Below are positions 18,297 to 27,205 of a stretch of DNA of 64,000 nucleotides, piece by piece. The first letter of the stretch is position 1; every line of letters begins with the position of its first letter. Under the pieces are notes generated by a model. That model had not been told where the DNA came from and searched no databases. It saw only the letters and a program-made list of their open reading frames with translations. The stretch is from JAJPHU01 sp035553375 (GTDB taxonomy: Bacteria > Planctomycetota > Planctomycetia > Gemmatales > Gemmataceae). The stretch is from assembly GCA_035553375.1 (NCBI GenBank), contig DATNCY010000047.1, forward strand, positions 16,567 to 80,566, written 5' to 3'. Both the position numbers and the translations under genes were made by a program.

Positions 18297-18563
18297 TTAC
18301 TTCTTGCCGCCCTTCGTCTCGGCCTTCTTCTCGCCGGCTGGAGCAGCGGCGGCCTCGGCACCTTCGGCAGCCGTCTCCTCTTCCTTCACCTTCTTGGCCT
18401 TCTTGGCGATCTTCAACACACGCACTTTCGGCAGGTTGAAAGGACTACGCCCTTCCTTCCAGCGTTCCTCATCTTGCAGCACTTTGATCCGTTCGCCGCG
18501 CGTCAGCACATTGCGCGAACGCGCCAATTGGTTTTTGCGACGCAGACTTTTATCGATGGACAT
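18297..18563 (-). CDS. Small basic protein, TIGR04137-like
   Basis: The 88-aa product begins MSIDKSLRRKNQLARSRNVL, followed by TRGERIKVLQDEERWKEGRS. This matches the uncharacterised small basic protein family TIGR04137 found in the Planctomycetes-Verrucomicrobia-Chlamydiae group. The C-terminal half is a low-complexity Lys/Ala/Glu tail. A ribosome or nucleic-acid role is plausible from charge alone but not shown. It is transcribed divergently from the LarA-like gene. Confidence 0.85.
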   Translation of the reverse strand: MSIDKSLRRKNQLARSRNVLTRGERIKVLQDEERWKEGRSPFNLPKVRVLKIAKKAKKVKEEETAAEGAEAAAAPAGEKKAETKGGKK

Positions 18564-18675
18564 GGCTCAATCCGTCCCTTGTCACGAACGTGGGAAAACT
18601 TAGCTGGTATGATAGAGGCGGTCGCGCCGGTGGACAAGAGCGGACCCGGACGCGAGAATAGGTTTAGCCATCGCT

Positions 18676-18698
18676 TGGCGTTTCGCGCGAAACGAAAA
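18676..18698. repeat. Degenerate palindrome with TTTCGCGCGAAA core
   Basis: TGGCGTTTCGCGCGAAACG keeps the core seen at 8139-8174 but the arms have decayed. It lies in the 198-base divergent region between the small basic protein and LarA-like genes. Nothing else is evident there. Confidence 0.5.
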
Positions 18699-18761
18699 CT
18701 CGCGCTCTGCTGCGCGTCGCGGCTATATGAAGAAGCTCTTTTACCAACCTGCTGAGTCATC

Positions 18762-20033
18762 ATGCGCATTCAACTCGATTACGGCCGAACTGGATTGGAA
18801 GTCAACCTCCCCGACGATCGCATCGTTGGTCCCCTGGCAATCCGGCCGGCTCCGCCGTTGGCCGATCCGGAACAAGCCATCGCTCACGCCATCAACCACC
18901 CCATCGGTTCGCGGCCGTTGGCCGAGATCGCTCGCGGCCGCAAAAACGCCTGCATCCTCGTTTGCGACATCACGCGGCCGGTGCCCAATCGCCTCATTCT
19001 GCCGCCAATGCTGCGCATTCTCGAAGAACAAGGTATCGCCCGACAAGACATCCTCATTCTCGTCGCCACGGGTTTGCATCGCCCCAATGAGGGCGCGGAA
19101 TTGGATGAATTGGTCGGTCCCGAAATTGCCTCGCGCTATCGCGTCGAGAACCATCATGGCAAGGTCCAGGAGGAACACGATTACCTCGGCGTCACGCCCA
19201 ACGGCGTGCCGGTCTGGCTCGATTCGCGCTATCTCCGCGCCGACCTCAAGATCACGACGGGGCTGATCGAGCCGCACTTGATGGCCGGCTACAGCGGCGG
19301 TCGCAAGGTCATCTGTCCGGGTATCGCCGGATTGGAGACGGTCAAAATCTGGCACGGCCCGCGTTTTCTCGAACATCCGCGCGCCGACTGCGGCATCCTC
19401 GAAGGCAATCCCGTCCACGAAGAAAACACGCGCATCGCGCAGATGGCCGGCTGCGATTTCATCGTCAATGTCTGTCTCGACGGCCAACGTCGAACAACCT
19501 GGGTCGGCGCCGGCGACATGATCGAGGCATGGCAAGAAGGCGTGCGCTTCGTCGAGCAGGTCGTCAAGGTGCCGGTGTCCGAACCGCTCGATGTGGTGGT
19601 CACCAGCTGCGCCGGCTATCCGCTCGACACGACATGGTATCAGGCCGTCAAGGGATTGACCGGCGCGTTGCCGATCGTCAAACAGGGCGGCACCATCATC
19701 ATGGTCGCCAGTCTGACGGAAGGGCTGGGCAGTCCCGAATTTCAGCAGGTGATGGCCGAGAATCCCGACCTAAAGCGCTTCAAGCAGCGCATTCTCGGCG
19801 AGGATTATTTCATCATGGATCAATGGCAGCTTGAGGAGTTGGCGAAAGTGGTGGATCGCTGCCGGGTGAAGGTTATCAGTCATGGCCTTGCGCCCGAGAC
19901 GCTGCGCCGCTGCTATGTGGAGCCGGCCGCCACGGTCGAGCAGGCCGTCGCCGATTGTCTCGCCGAGTACGGTCCTAGCGCCCGCGTGGCGGTCATTCCC
20001 AAGGGGCCTTACGTACTGCCGTATGTGGCTTGA
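18762..20033 (+). CDS. larA: LarA-like nickel-dependent racemase family protein (DUF2088)
   Basis: The 423-aa product has the LarA layout. The N-terminal domain carries CDITRPVPNRLILPPML and VATGLHRPNEG (His equivalent to the catalytic His108 of lactate racemase). EPHLMAGYSGGRKVICPGIAG follows (His174/Lys184 region, where the nickel-pincer cofactor is attached; quoted here in parts by family knowledge). LarA enzymes racemise lactate or related 2-hydroxyacids. No larB, larC or larE is in the window, and many homologues act on other substrates, so the exact reaction is open. There is no clear ribosome binding site before ATG 18762. Confidence 0.83.
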   Translation: MRIQLDYGRTGLEVNLPDDRIVGPLAIRPAPPLADPEQAIAHAINHPIGSRPLAEIARGRKNACILVCDITRPVPNRLILPPMLRILEEQGIARQDILILVATGLHRPNEGAELDELVGPEIASRYRVENHHGKVQEEHDYLGVTPNGVPVWLDSRYLRADLKITTGLIEPHLMAGYSGGRKVICPGIAGLETVKIWHGPRFLEHPRADCGILEGNPVHEENTRIAQMAGCDFIVNVCLDGQRRTTWVGAGDMIEAWQEGVRFVEQVVKVPVSEPLDVVVTSCAGYPLDTTWYQAVKGLTGALPIVKQGGTIIMVASLTEGLGSPEFQQVMAENPDLKRFKQRILGEDYFIMDQWQLEELAKVVDRCRVKVISHGLAPETLRRCYVEPAATVEQAVADCLAEYGPSARVAVIPKGPYVLPYVA

Positions 20034-20046
20034 TTCCGCTCGCTTG

Positions 20047-20098
20047 CCAACCCGTAGCGCCCAGCAAGGGAATGTCCCTTGCTGGCGCTGCGGGCTGG
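20047..20098. repeat. Palindromic repeat, CCAGCCCGCAGCGCCAGCAA family, at a convergent junction
   Basis: Left arm CCAACCCGTAGCGCCCAGCA carries small changes; right arm CTTGCTGGCGCTGCGGGCTG is canonical. It fills the 65-base gap between the larA-like and M48 protease genes and abuts the M48 stop codon, consistent with use as a shared terminator. Confidence 0.9.
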
Positions 20099-21598
20099 TT
20101 ATAATCCCCCGCCGGTTAGCACGATCATCGTCAGCGCTCCGCCGAGGAGGAGAAACAGCGCCCACTTGAACAGGACAACGCGGCGCTGAAACTGTCTCTC
20201 CACACTCGGATCAATCCGCACACGCTGCAAAAACTCGACGCGGCGAGCGATGGTCGAATGCTGCCAGGATTGCAGAAAGCCCGGCCGATCGCGACTGATA
20301 CCGTTGACGAGAGCGACTTTCTCCAAGGCGCGAATGAATGTGCCGATACCCGTCGCGCACAGTCCGCGACCGCACTGGGCCGGATCCAAATCGCCTTCAT
20401 GCCCGCGACAGTCGGCGTGAGGACATGAAACGATCCGGCAGCCGAATACGTCCGCTTGCCGCTCGCAGCGCCGCGACAGGAAACCGAACACCACGAAGAT
20501 GTAGCCGAGCAGCACGACGATCAGCGGGATGTCGGCCAGGTATTGATGGTGGTCCACGTCGAACAGAGGCTTCCAGCTGTCGCGGAAGAAATAGCCGAGC
20601 CAGCCCAACACGATCACGCTGGCCGTCAGAAAGCCGAGATAGTACAGCATGTGGTGGTGACGGATGTGCCCAATCTCGTGGCCGAACACCGCTTCGATCT
20701 CTTCCGGCGTGAAGTCTTCCAGCAGTCGATCCGTGAACACCACGTAACGGACCCACGGCACGATGCCGATGACCATAGCGTTGCCCATACCGTTGCGCGT
20801 GTTCCACACGAGGATATTGCTGCAACGGAAACGCAGACGCTTCGACACGGTTTCGAGGCGCGTGCGCAACGGGCTGGCCGGCAGGGGTTTTAGACCGAGG
20901 ACGAGACGCACAATCCACGGCATGGCCGCGAAAACCAGCAGTAAGGCGACAATGCCGGTGCCGTTGATGACGCCCTGCCAATCTTGCCCAGCCTCCGGAA
21001 AAAGGCGGAGCAACTCCTTCTGAATCAGCAGGAGGAAGACGGGCAAAAACACGAGGGCGAGCCGTTGCCGCATCTGAAAGAACACGTAGGCGGCGCGCGA
21101 GCCGAACATCGGCGCGGCTCGCCGCCCCGGACGTTCCAATTCCAACCAAGGATTGGCGTTCGATTCGGCGATGAGGCGCTGGGTGGCCAAATGCGATTCG
21201 CGTTCCGCGTCATAGTACACCGCCCAGGCCAGGAGCTGAGCGATCACGAATGGCGCCAGGATGAGCAGTTCCGCACCAGGCCACTGCCACAGCTTCGCCA
21301 CGGACCAGCCCCAGCCGAACACCAGTAGAGCCAGGATATACATGACAAACAGGCCGATTTGATGATGCAACCGCCCGCGCTCGTAGCGGCGCAGCAGCTG
21401 TTCACGCAGCGCCGGCTCGACGTGCAACGGCCGACGGACGCGGCGCGAGACGAGGAAGGCATGGGCGGCCGTCAGCGCCACGGCCAGCCAGGTGATCGCC
21501 ACGCACCGCAGAGGCGAATCCGTCCACGGAGGCGTCGGCCAAGTCTTCGCATCCGGCACGCACACGAGTACCAAGAACACCATCAGCAAAAACGGCAT
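20099..21598 (-). CDS. M48-family membrane zinc metalloprotease with Cys-rich insertion
   Basis: The 499-aa product has several membrane spans (about 2-15, 32-50, 80-98, 108-128, 178-192, 212-230), then the M48 core with VFGHEIGHIRHHH (HExxH at 307-311) and the downstream glutamate motif RRCERQADVFG. These proteases resemble HtpX and Ste24 and degrade or process membrane proteins. Unusually, directly after ERQADVFG comes SCPHADCRGHEGDLDPAQCG, with several Cys/His that could bind a second zinc. The C-terminus ends with another span. The gene lies alone between a convergent repeat and the S53 protease gene. Confidence 0.85.
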   Translation of the reverse strand: MPFLLMVFLVLVCVPDAKTWPTPPWTDSPLRCVAITWLAVALTAAHAFLVSRRVRRPLHVEPALREQLLRRYERGRLHHQIGLFVMYILALLVFGWGWSVAKLWQWPGAELLILAPFVIAQLLAWAVYYDAERESHLATQRLIAESNANPWLELERPGRRAAPMFGSRAAYVFFQMRQRLALVFLPVFLLLIQKELLRLFPEAGQDWQGVINGTGIVALLLVFAAMPWIVRLVLGLKPLPASPLRTRLETVSKRLRFRCSNILVWNTRNGMGNAMVIGIVPWVRYVVFTDRLLEDFTPEEIEAVFGHEIGHIRHHHMLYYLGFLTASVIVLGWLGYFFRDSWKPLFDVDHHQYLADIPLIVVLLGYIFVVFGFLSRRCERQADVFGCRIVSCPHADCRGHEGDLDPAQCGRGLCATGIGTFIRALEKVALVNGISRDRPGFLQSWQHSTIARRVEFLQRVRIDPSVERQFQRRVVLFKWALFLLLGGALTMIVLTGGGL

Positions 21599-21775
21599 AG
21601 CGAACTCACCCTCGACCGCGAACAGGCAACAGGCGTCTCCCTTATTCTAACTTGCCCGCGCGCCAGGGCAAAGCCACCTCTTCCGCCGAGCCGCGACCGT
21701 AACGCGAAACGCCGGTCGCGGCGGTGGTCGAACCCACCGTCACAACCGGCGTGCTATCACCGAAAGCCGGCTCGT

Positions 21776-23743
21776 TTATTCGCCGCCCTCGCCACTCTCG
21801 CCGCCCTCGCTGGCTGTGCCATCGAGAACCACGGGCGCCGCCATGTCGAAGAGGGGCGCTTCGTCATCGGAGGAATCCGTGTCCAACAGACTCTCCTCCC
21901 TCTCAGGCAGACTGTCGGCCAAATCGCTCGTCAGACGATCGATCGTCGGCCCGTGTAGTCCGTGACTGCTTAGCAGCCACGAACGACCTACTCCGCTCCA
22001 ACCGCTTGCTCCGAACACCGTGCCGGACTGCGCGATGGGCGCGTCCGAGGATCCGATCAGGTTGACGCTGTTGCTTCCCAGCGCCGGCTGCGTTCCTTGC
22101 GTCGTTAGATTGATGGAGCCGAGAATATTGTTGTTCGCGCTGGGCACGCTACCACTCAGCACGGGAACGGTCGTGCTGAGCGGCGCGTTCAGGGCGGAAA
22201 TGGCGGGCACGGTGGCCGAGTTGCCGCTCGCGCCGGCGGCCTCTGCCGAACTGAGCGTGATGCTGGGGCCGCTGGCATGGCTGTACAGGCCGCCGCCTTG
22301 CGTGCCTCGGGCGAACCCTCCGAAGCTACTCGAACTGGACGAGAACCCGCCGGTCCCCGAACCCGAGATGGAAAGGCTCGTGGCGGGGGGAGTGGATTTG
22401 GCCAACAGCGGGACGAGGTTGTTGACTTTTGGACTACCGAGTCCGGTGACCAGATCGTACCCCGCGCCGGCGGCATAGCCGTTGGTGCCGCGCGTGATGT
22501 CGTGGAAAACTTTGGCGTATTGGCCGCTGCCGTACTGGCCGGAACTCGTCGCCAGCGTCGTATTGTACAGGGTGGTTTCCACCTGGTAGGTGCCCAGCGA
22601 CGAGCCGCGCTGCTGGTCGGCCAGCGCCACGATGCCGGCCCACACCGGACTGCCGACACTGGTGCCGCCCACTTTGATCCACGGATTCGACTGCTGGAAG
22701 GAATCGTAGATGGCTACGCCCGTGTTGGGATTGGCGTCGAAGGCCACATCGGGCGTCAGGCGGGAGTCGGTGACGCCAAGTGTGTTGGTTTGGAAGGAGG
22801 GTTCGCCTTCGTAGGCGGCGTAGCCTCCCCCGCTGCCGAACCAGCCCGTTTCCCCTTTGTAGGCCGTGTTGGTGCCGCTGGTGGTCGTCTGAAGGCCGGT
22901 GCCGCCCACGGCCAGCACGTAGGGGGAAGTGGCCGGCCAGATGGGACCGAAGAAGGCGCTACTGTCGCCGGACGCGGCCACGAACGTCACGTTGTTTACG
23001 ATCTTGGGCGTGGTGAAGATGTTATCGTAACTCGATTCGTTGGTGAATTCGGAGAACCCCCAACTCATGGACACCGTATTGGCCACGCCGCCGGCATACG
23101 CGACGGCGTTGGTCAGGTCGGTCAATTGCTGGTTGTTGTCGCTATCCAGCGGCGCCTCGACGAGTACGATGTTGGCGCTCGGATCGATGGCATGCGCCCA
23201 CTCCACGTCGAGAGCCGTTTCCATCGCCCAGTTGGGATCTTCTCCGAAAAGCGCGGGGGCGTTCGAGGAGGTGAGCGTAGTTCCCGCCGTCAAGCCTCCC
23301 ACGGTGACGCCGGAGACTTGGCTGAGGGTGGGGCCGTTGCCGCCGAACGATTGGAGGCCGAAATGCGAGTCGAACGCCGCCACGTCGCTGAGGAGGGTGG
23401 GATCGTACGACGCATCCACGATGGCGATGGTTACATTCGTGTTGTTCGCCACGTTCTGGACGCCATAGGCCTGCCGGATCTGCGCGGGGGTATAGCCCGA
23501 AACCGCCGTGGTCGCCGCGCTCTGCTCCGGCGTGACAAGCAAGGATTGCACGACGCCGGAGGGTGGTTCGACAGGGGACGGGAGCGGAACAGGCGTCACG
23601 ACGCTGGCCGACAGCAACGCCCGCGTCTCCAGTTCCTCAAGTTCCAGCAGCACCCGCCGCTGGCGTTTCTCGCGGTTGGTAGTCTTGGGCGATAACAGGT
23701 TTCTCAGTTTCCAACGCAATGGAAAATGTGCGCCCTTGAACAC
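21776..23743 (-). CDS. Secreted S53-family (sedolisin-like) serine-carboxyl protease
   Basis: The 655-aa product starts at GTG behind GGAGG. Residues 31-46 (LLELEELETRALLSA) match the LExxExRxLLSA leader found on large extracellular planctomycete proteins. The catalytic set of S53 peptidases is visible: Glu175 and Asp179 in WAMETALDVEWAHA, Asp260 in VAASGDSSAFF, and Ser362 in GGTSVGSPVWAG. The classic large activation prodomain is absent; the catalytic domain starts within about 85 residues. After residue 450 the tail is Ser/Gly-rich and low complexity, then acidic. It is probably exported or surface-bound. Family members cut proteins at low pH. Confidence 0.87.
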   Translation of the reverse strand: MFKGAHFPLRWKLRNLLSPKTTNREKRQRRVLLELEELETRALLSASVVTPVPLPSPVEPPSGVVQSLLVTPEQSAATTAVSGYTPAQIRQAYGVQNVANNTNVTIAIVDASYDPTLLSDVAAFDSHFGLQSFGGNGPTLSQVSGVTVGGLTAGTTLTSSNAPALFGEDPNWAMETALDVEWAHAIDPSANIVLVEAPLDSDNNQQLTDLTNAVAYAGGVANTVSMSWGFSEFTNESSYDNIFTTPKIVNNVTFVAASGDSSAFFGPIWPATSPYVLAVGGTGLQTTTSGTNTAYKGETGWFGSGGGYAAYEGEPSFQTNTLGVTDSRLTPDVAFDANPNTGVAIYDSFQQSNPWIKVGGTSVGSPVWAGIVALADQQRGSSLGTYQVETTLYNTTLATSSGQYGSGQYAKVFHDITRGTNGYAAGAGYDLVTGLGSPKVNNLVPLLAKSTPPATSLSISGSGTGGFSSSSSSFGGFARGTQGGGLYSHASGPSITLSSAEAAGASGNSATVPAISALNAPLSTTVPVLSGSVPSANNNILGSINLTTQGTQPALGSNSVNLIGSSDAPIAQSGTVFGASGWSGVGRSWLLSSHGLHGPTIDRLTSDLADSLPEREESLLDTDSSDDEAPLFDMAAPVVLDGTASEGGESGEGGE

Positions 23744-23890
23744 GGCAAATCCTCCGATGCAACACGGATAAGTGAGGGCGGCGATAAGTTGGATTCCGTC
23801 CTACTGTGGCGCTTCCGAGAATGTTTGTAAAGAGAATTATTCTCCGAAAATGAATTTTTTCCCTGGCGCGATCTTTCCGCCTCCTGTCAT

Positions 23891-25027
23891 TTATCCGCAC
23901 AGCGAGGCCACAATCCGCCGCGTCTCCGCGCTGTCTCCCGTATCGAGAACGCGCTGCGCCTCCACGATTCGCTCGGACAATCGCGGCGTGAATGGCACCG
24001 CCGCGCCGCGGCGCGGTGGATCGGGAACCAACCGGGCCACGACAGCCGTACACAACTCCGCGAGTCCCTCTCCCGTGCGCGCCGATACCGGCAGCGTTCT
24101 TCGCCGGCATTCCCAGGCCGCCGGCAGATCGATCTTGTTGAGGACATAAAGGATCGTGCCAATGTCCTCATCGGGCCACACCGGCGACGCCGAAGCATCG
24201 AGTACCCACAAACAGAGATCGGCATTGGCGGCGGCGGCCCTCGCTCGCAGAATGCCCTGTTCCTCCAGCGTTTCCGCCTCTTTTCGCAGACCAGCCGTGT
24301 CCGCTAATTCGATCAGCCAGCCATCCAACGCGATGCGCATCGTCACCACGTCGCGCGTCGTGCCCGGCGTCGCCGCCACCACGCTGCGCTGATAGCCGGC
24401 CAGCGCGTTGACCAGACTGCTCTTGCCGACGTTGGGAGCGCCGGCGACTGCCACACGCCACGGTTGCGTCAGGCGCTGTCCCACGGCCGCGAAGCGGGAC
24501 AACTGCGTCAATCCCTCATGGGCCATAGCCGTATCTCCTCGATCGAGTGCGGCCAAGATCACGTCGAACGCCCTGCCCAACGCTCCCTGTTGCTGATCCA
24601 GCAGGATACCGGCCGTGCGGACCGTTGCCGCCTGGGTCAGGGCGATGGCCGCCGCCGCGCTCAGTGAATCGCCGCTGGTCTTGCGTAGAAAATCCTCCCA
24701 GCTACCTATCTGCAATCCTCGATCGCGGAATAGATCGAGCAGGAACAGAACCACTTCGCGACCGCCATGCCCATGCACTTCGAGCCACGGTAGCGGTTCC
24801 GCTTGCTTGACAGCAACCACAACCTCATCCGCCATGTCATCGCCGAGCTGCCCGAGCCAGAAGCGTCCCGCCTCGGGCGTGGCAGGCAACTCGCCGCCGG
24901 AACGCAATCGGAAGAGTGTTCGTAGCGTCTCCCAGGCGCGCGGCCCATATAAACCCAGCGTGGCGAGCGCAGCCTGTCCCGGCGGGGTCAGGCAAGCGAT
25001 CCATGTCGTTGTTTCGCTGACGCTCAC
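23891..25027 (-). CDS. MnmE-like GTPase lacking the C-terminal CIGK motif
   Basis: The 378-aa product has an MnmE/TrmE N-terminal domain (LTPPGQAALATLGLYGPRAW, EVHGHGGREVV), helical flanks, and a G domain with GAPNVGKSS, TTRD, DTAGLRKEAE and NKID. MnmE acts with MnmG on the wobble uridine of tRNAs. Normal MnmE is about 450 aa and ends in a C-I/L-G-K motif needed for catalysis; this protein ends ASLCG, so the terminal Lys is missing. It may be a paralogue or a lineage-specific form. The GTG start overlaps the coaX stop by four bases (GTGA), which fixes the N-terminus. Confidence 0.82.
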   Translation of the reverse strand: MSVSETTTWIACLTPPGQAALATLGLYGPRAWETLRTLFRLRSGGELPATPEAGRFWLGQLGDDMADEVVVAVKQAEPLPWLEVHGHGGREVVLFLLDLFRDRGLQIGSWEDFLRKTSGDSLSAAAAIALTQAATVRTAGILLDQQQGALGRAFDVILAALDRGDTAMAHEGLTQLSRFAAVGQRLTQPWRVAVAGAPNVGKSSLVNALAGYQRSVVAATPGTTRDVVTMRIALDGWLIELADTAGLRKEAETLEEQGILRARAAAANADLCLWVLDASASPVWPDEDIGTILYVLNKIDLPAAWECRRRTLPVSARTGEGLAELCTAVVARLVPDPPRRGAAVPFTPRLSERIVEAQRVLDTGDSAETRRIVASLCG

Positions 25028-25779
25028 GGAAGCGCCTCCACACTCAGACGAATACCTTCGAGCGTCATCTCCGGCCAAAATCGTGTTTCCGGCAAGATCG
25101 ATTGCAGCAGCGGACCATCGCCACCGGTGACAAACACTTCGATAGGCGAACCACAGTGGATGCGGTATTCGCGGAGAATCGCTTCGACGCCGCCTGCCAC
25201 CGCCCAGAAGATGCCGGCTTCGATAGCAGGAATCGTCGCCGTTCCCGGTAGGGGCGGGGTTGCCCCGCCCTTGCCCGGCGGTTCGACCAGCGGCAAAAGG
25301 GCTGTGTAATCGTGCAACGCCTTCGCCATCAAACGCAGCCCAGGCAGGATGGCTCCGCCGGTGAAGGCTCCCGTTTCATCGAGAAGATCCACCGTCACTG
25401 CCGATCCTGCATCAATGACGACAGCCGGCACGCCTGCCGGTCGCCGGCTGTTGGCTGCCACCGCGTCGAGAAGGCGGTCGATGCCGGCGTGGTCCGGTTT
25501 GTCCACCAGCACACGCAGCGGCAGCGACGAAGCGCCTGTTAGGACGTGAACGGTATCGCCGCGCAGCCGCGCGTAACTTTCAAAGGCGTGTCGCCGTTGG
25601 GGATGGACGCCCGCGATCACCCACACCAACGGCGAAGGCAATTGCCACTGATGGGCCTGTCCGCGCCAGGCGTTGAGGCCATCGGGTGAGAGACTGCACG
25701 TTTCGCTCACTCGGCCATCCGCGCAGCGGCCCCACTTGATGGCCGTGTTACCCACATCGACGACGACGCCGGGGGTCAT
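25024..25779 (-). CDS. coaX: Type III pantothenate kinase
   Basis: The 251-aa product has the CoaX signatures VVVDVGNTAIKWG (phosphate-binding N-terminus), DHAGIDRLLDAVAA, VVIDAGSAVTVDLLDETGAF with GGAILPGLRLMAKAL, and the C-terminal VFVTGGDGPLL. It phosphorylates pantothenate, the first step of coenzyme A synthesis. It overlaps obg upstream by four bases (ATGA) and the MnmE-like gene downstream by four bases, so the three genes form a translationally coupled operon. A short GC-rich palindrome is translated within it, encoding a Pro/Gly-rich loop (PPGKGGATPPLPG) that I do not expect in the family. Confidence 0.92.
   Translation of the reverse strand: MTPGVVVDVGNTAIKWGRCADGRVSETCSLSPDGLNAWRGQAHQWQLPSPLVWVIAGVHPQRRHAFESYARLRGDTVHVLTGASSLPLRVLVDKPDHAGIDRLLDAVAANSRRPAGVPAVVIDAGSAVTVDLLDETGAFTGGAILPGLRLMAKALHDYTALLPLVEPPGKGGATPPLPGTATIPAIEAGIFWAVAGGVEAILREYRIHCGSPIEVFVTGGDGPLLQSILPETRFWPEMTLEGIRLSVEALP
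25252..25270. repeat. Short palindrome within coaX
   Basis: GGGCGGGG-TTG-CCCCGCCC is a perfect hairpin inside the coaX reading frame. It encodes the Pro/Gly-rich loop and keeps the frame. It belongs to none of the longer families seen here. Confidence 0.7.
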
Positions 25780-26783
25780 GACGTCACCTCGGCTCGCGTC
25801 AGATGCAATTGCTCAACCACCGTGCGCACCAAATCCGCCAAGCCCTGCCCCGTCACCGCCGACAGCGCCAGCACCGGCCGGCCCAACTCTTCTTCCAGTC
25901 GCTGTCGTACGTCCTCGCTGCCGGTCAGTTCCGCCTTGCTCAAGGCCACAATCTCCGGCTTGTCCGCCAGCGCATGGCCGTGCAACTCCAATTCGCGGCG
26001 AATCGTCCGATAGTTTTTGATCGGATCGCTGCCGTCCGCCGGCATCGGCTCGACCAGATGCACGATGACGCGCGTCCGCTCGACGTGCCGTAAAAACTCG
26101 TGCCCCAGCCCGATGCCGCTATGCGCTCCCTCGATCAATCCCGGCAGGTCGGCCAGTACGAAGGCGCGTTCGCCGCCGATGGTCACCAAGCCAAGGTTGG
26201 GATGCTTGGTCGTGAACGGATAAGCGGCAATCTCCGGATGCGCCTGTGAGAGCCGACTCAATAGCGTGGATTTGCCGGCATTGGGTAGCCCTACCAAGCC
26301 CGCGTCGGCGATGACTTTTAGTTCCAGCACGATCCAGCGTTCCTCGCCCTCCGTGCCCGGCTGCGTCTCGCGCGGCGCCCGGTTGGTCGAAGTGGTGAAG
26401 GCTCGGTTGCCGCGTCCGCCGCGTCCGCCGCGGCCCACCGTCACCTGTTCGCCCGGTTCCTTGAGATCGCGCAGCAGATTGCCGCGATCGCGGTCGTAAA
26501 CCAGCGTGCCAGGCGGCACCGGGATGACGAGTTCGGAGGCACGCCGACCGTGGCAGTTGTCCGAGCCGCCGCGTCCGCCGGCATCGGCGCGCCAGTGCTT
26601 GCGATTGACGATCTCGGCCAGGCTATCGGTGCCGGCCACGGCGCGGACGATCACATCGCCGCCGTCGCCGCCGTCGCCGCCGTCCGGGCCGCCTTTGGGT
26701 ACATACTTCTCGCGCCGGAAGCTACAGCATCCCGCGCCGCCATCACCGCCTTTGACGAACAACGATACACGATCGACAAACAT
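25776..26783 (-). CDS. obg: GTPase Obg/CgtA
   Basis: The 335-aa product is a complete Obg. The Gly-rich Obg fold fills about residues 1-158 (FVDRVSLFVKGGDGGAGCCS, FRREKYVPKGGPDGGDGG), followed by the G domain with GLPNAGKSTLL, DLPGLIEGAH and a variant G4 segment VALSKAEL. Obg binds the large ribosomal subunit and is essential for ribosome assembly and stress control in most bacteria. It is the first gene of the obg-coaX-mnmE-like operon. It lacks the optional C-terminal OCT domain, as many Obg proteins do. Confidence 0.95.
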   Translation of the reverse strand: MFVDRVSLFVKGGDGGAGCCSFRREKYVPKGGPDGGDGGDGGDVIVRAVAGTDSLAEIVNRKHWRADAGGRGGSDNCHGRRASELVIPVPPGTLVYDRDRGNLLRDLKEPGEQVTVGRGGRGGRGNRAFTTSTNRAPRETQPGTEGEERWIVLELKVIADAGLVGLPNAGKSTLLSRLSQAHPEIAAYPFTTKHPNLGLVTIGGERAFVLADLPGLIEGAHSGIGLGHEFLRHVERTRVIVHLVEPMPADGSDPIKNYRTIRRELELHGHALADKPEIVALSKAELTGSEDVRQRLEEELGRPVLALSAVTGQGLADLVRTVVEQLHLTRAEVTS

Positions 26784-26894
26784 GGTAATCCGCTGGAAAA
26801 TTGGCTGTCTGCACTCGACACGTTTCCTCTATGATACACACGACCGGACGAAACAGCGCGGCGTTCCTCTTGTGTTTTGCAAGGAGTATCCTCC

Positions 26895-27037
26895 ATGCCG
26901 TTGCTCGATCACTTCCATCCACCGTTGAGCGATGGACGCTGCCGCTGTTGCCGCTGGCGCTCAACGCCGAGTTGAGGATGCCCGTTGATCTCGAAGCGAC
27001 CTACATGGATGCCTGGCAGCGCCGTCGCCTGACTTGA
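26895..27037 (+). pseudogene. Remnant of a MPLLDHFHPPL-type gene with internal deletion
   Basis: Behind AAGGAG, an ATG begins MPLLDHFHPPLSD. After about 13 codons the match jumps, in another frame, to a C-terminal-looking segment LPLALNAELRMPVDLEATYM ending in TGA at 27037. The two pieces resemble the start and end of planctomycete proteins of about 250 aa that begin MPLLDHF.PPL (family name not certain; DUF4058/Uma2-like groups come to mind). A large deletion with frameshift is the simplest explanation. The rest of 26784-27205 shows no gene. Confidence 0.5.
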
Positions 27038-27205
27038 ATCACCGTTTGTTGGATCCTTTTGGGTAAGGGGCAATTCAGAAATGGAATACAATCTCGTCTC
27101 CCTCATAATTGATTCAAGTCGCCCATTCCGCGCGTCCGATGCAAACCATACGGGTAGGGAGCGGCGAATCTCGCTCCGGGAGCGCAGAAGAGAGAGGCGG
27201 GTCTC

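Noticed and set aside
22277..23695. A 472-aa plus-strand ORF
   Set aside because: It is opposite the S53 protease gene, which shows catalytic residues and a good start; the plus-strand product looks like low-complexity Arg/Gly sequence.
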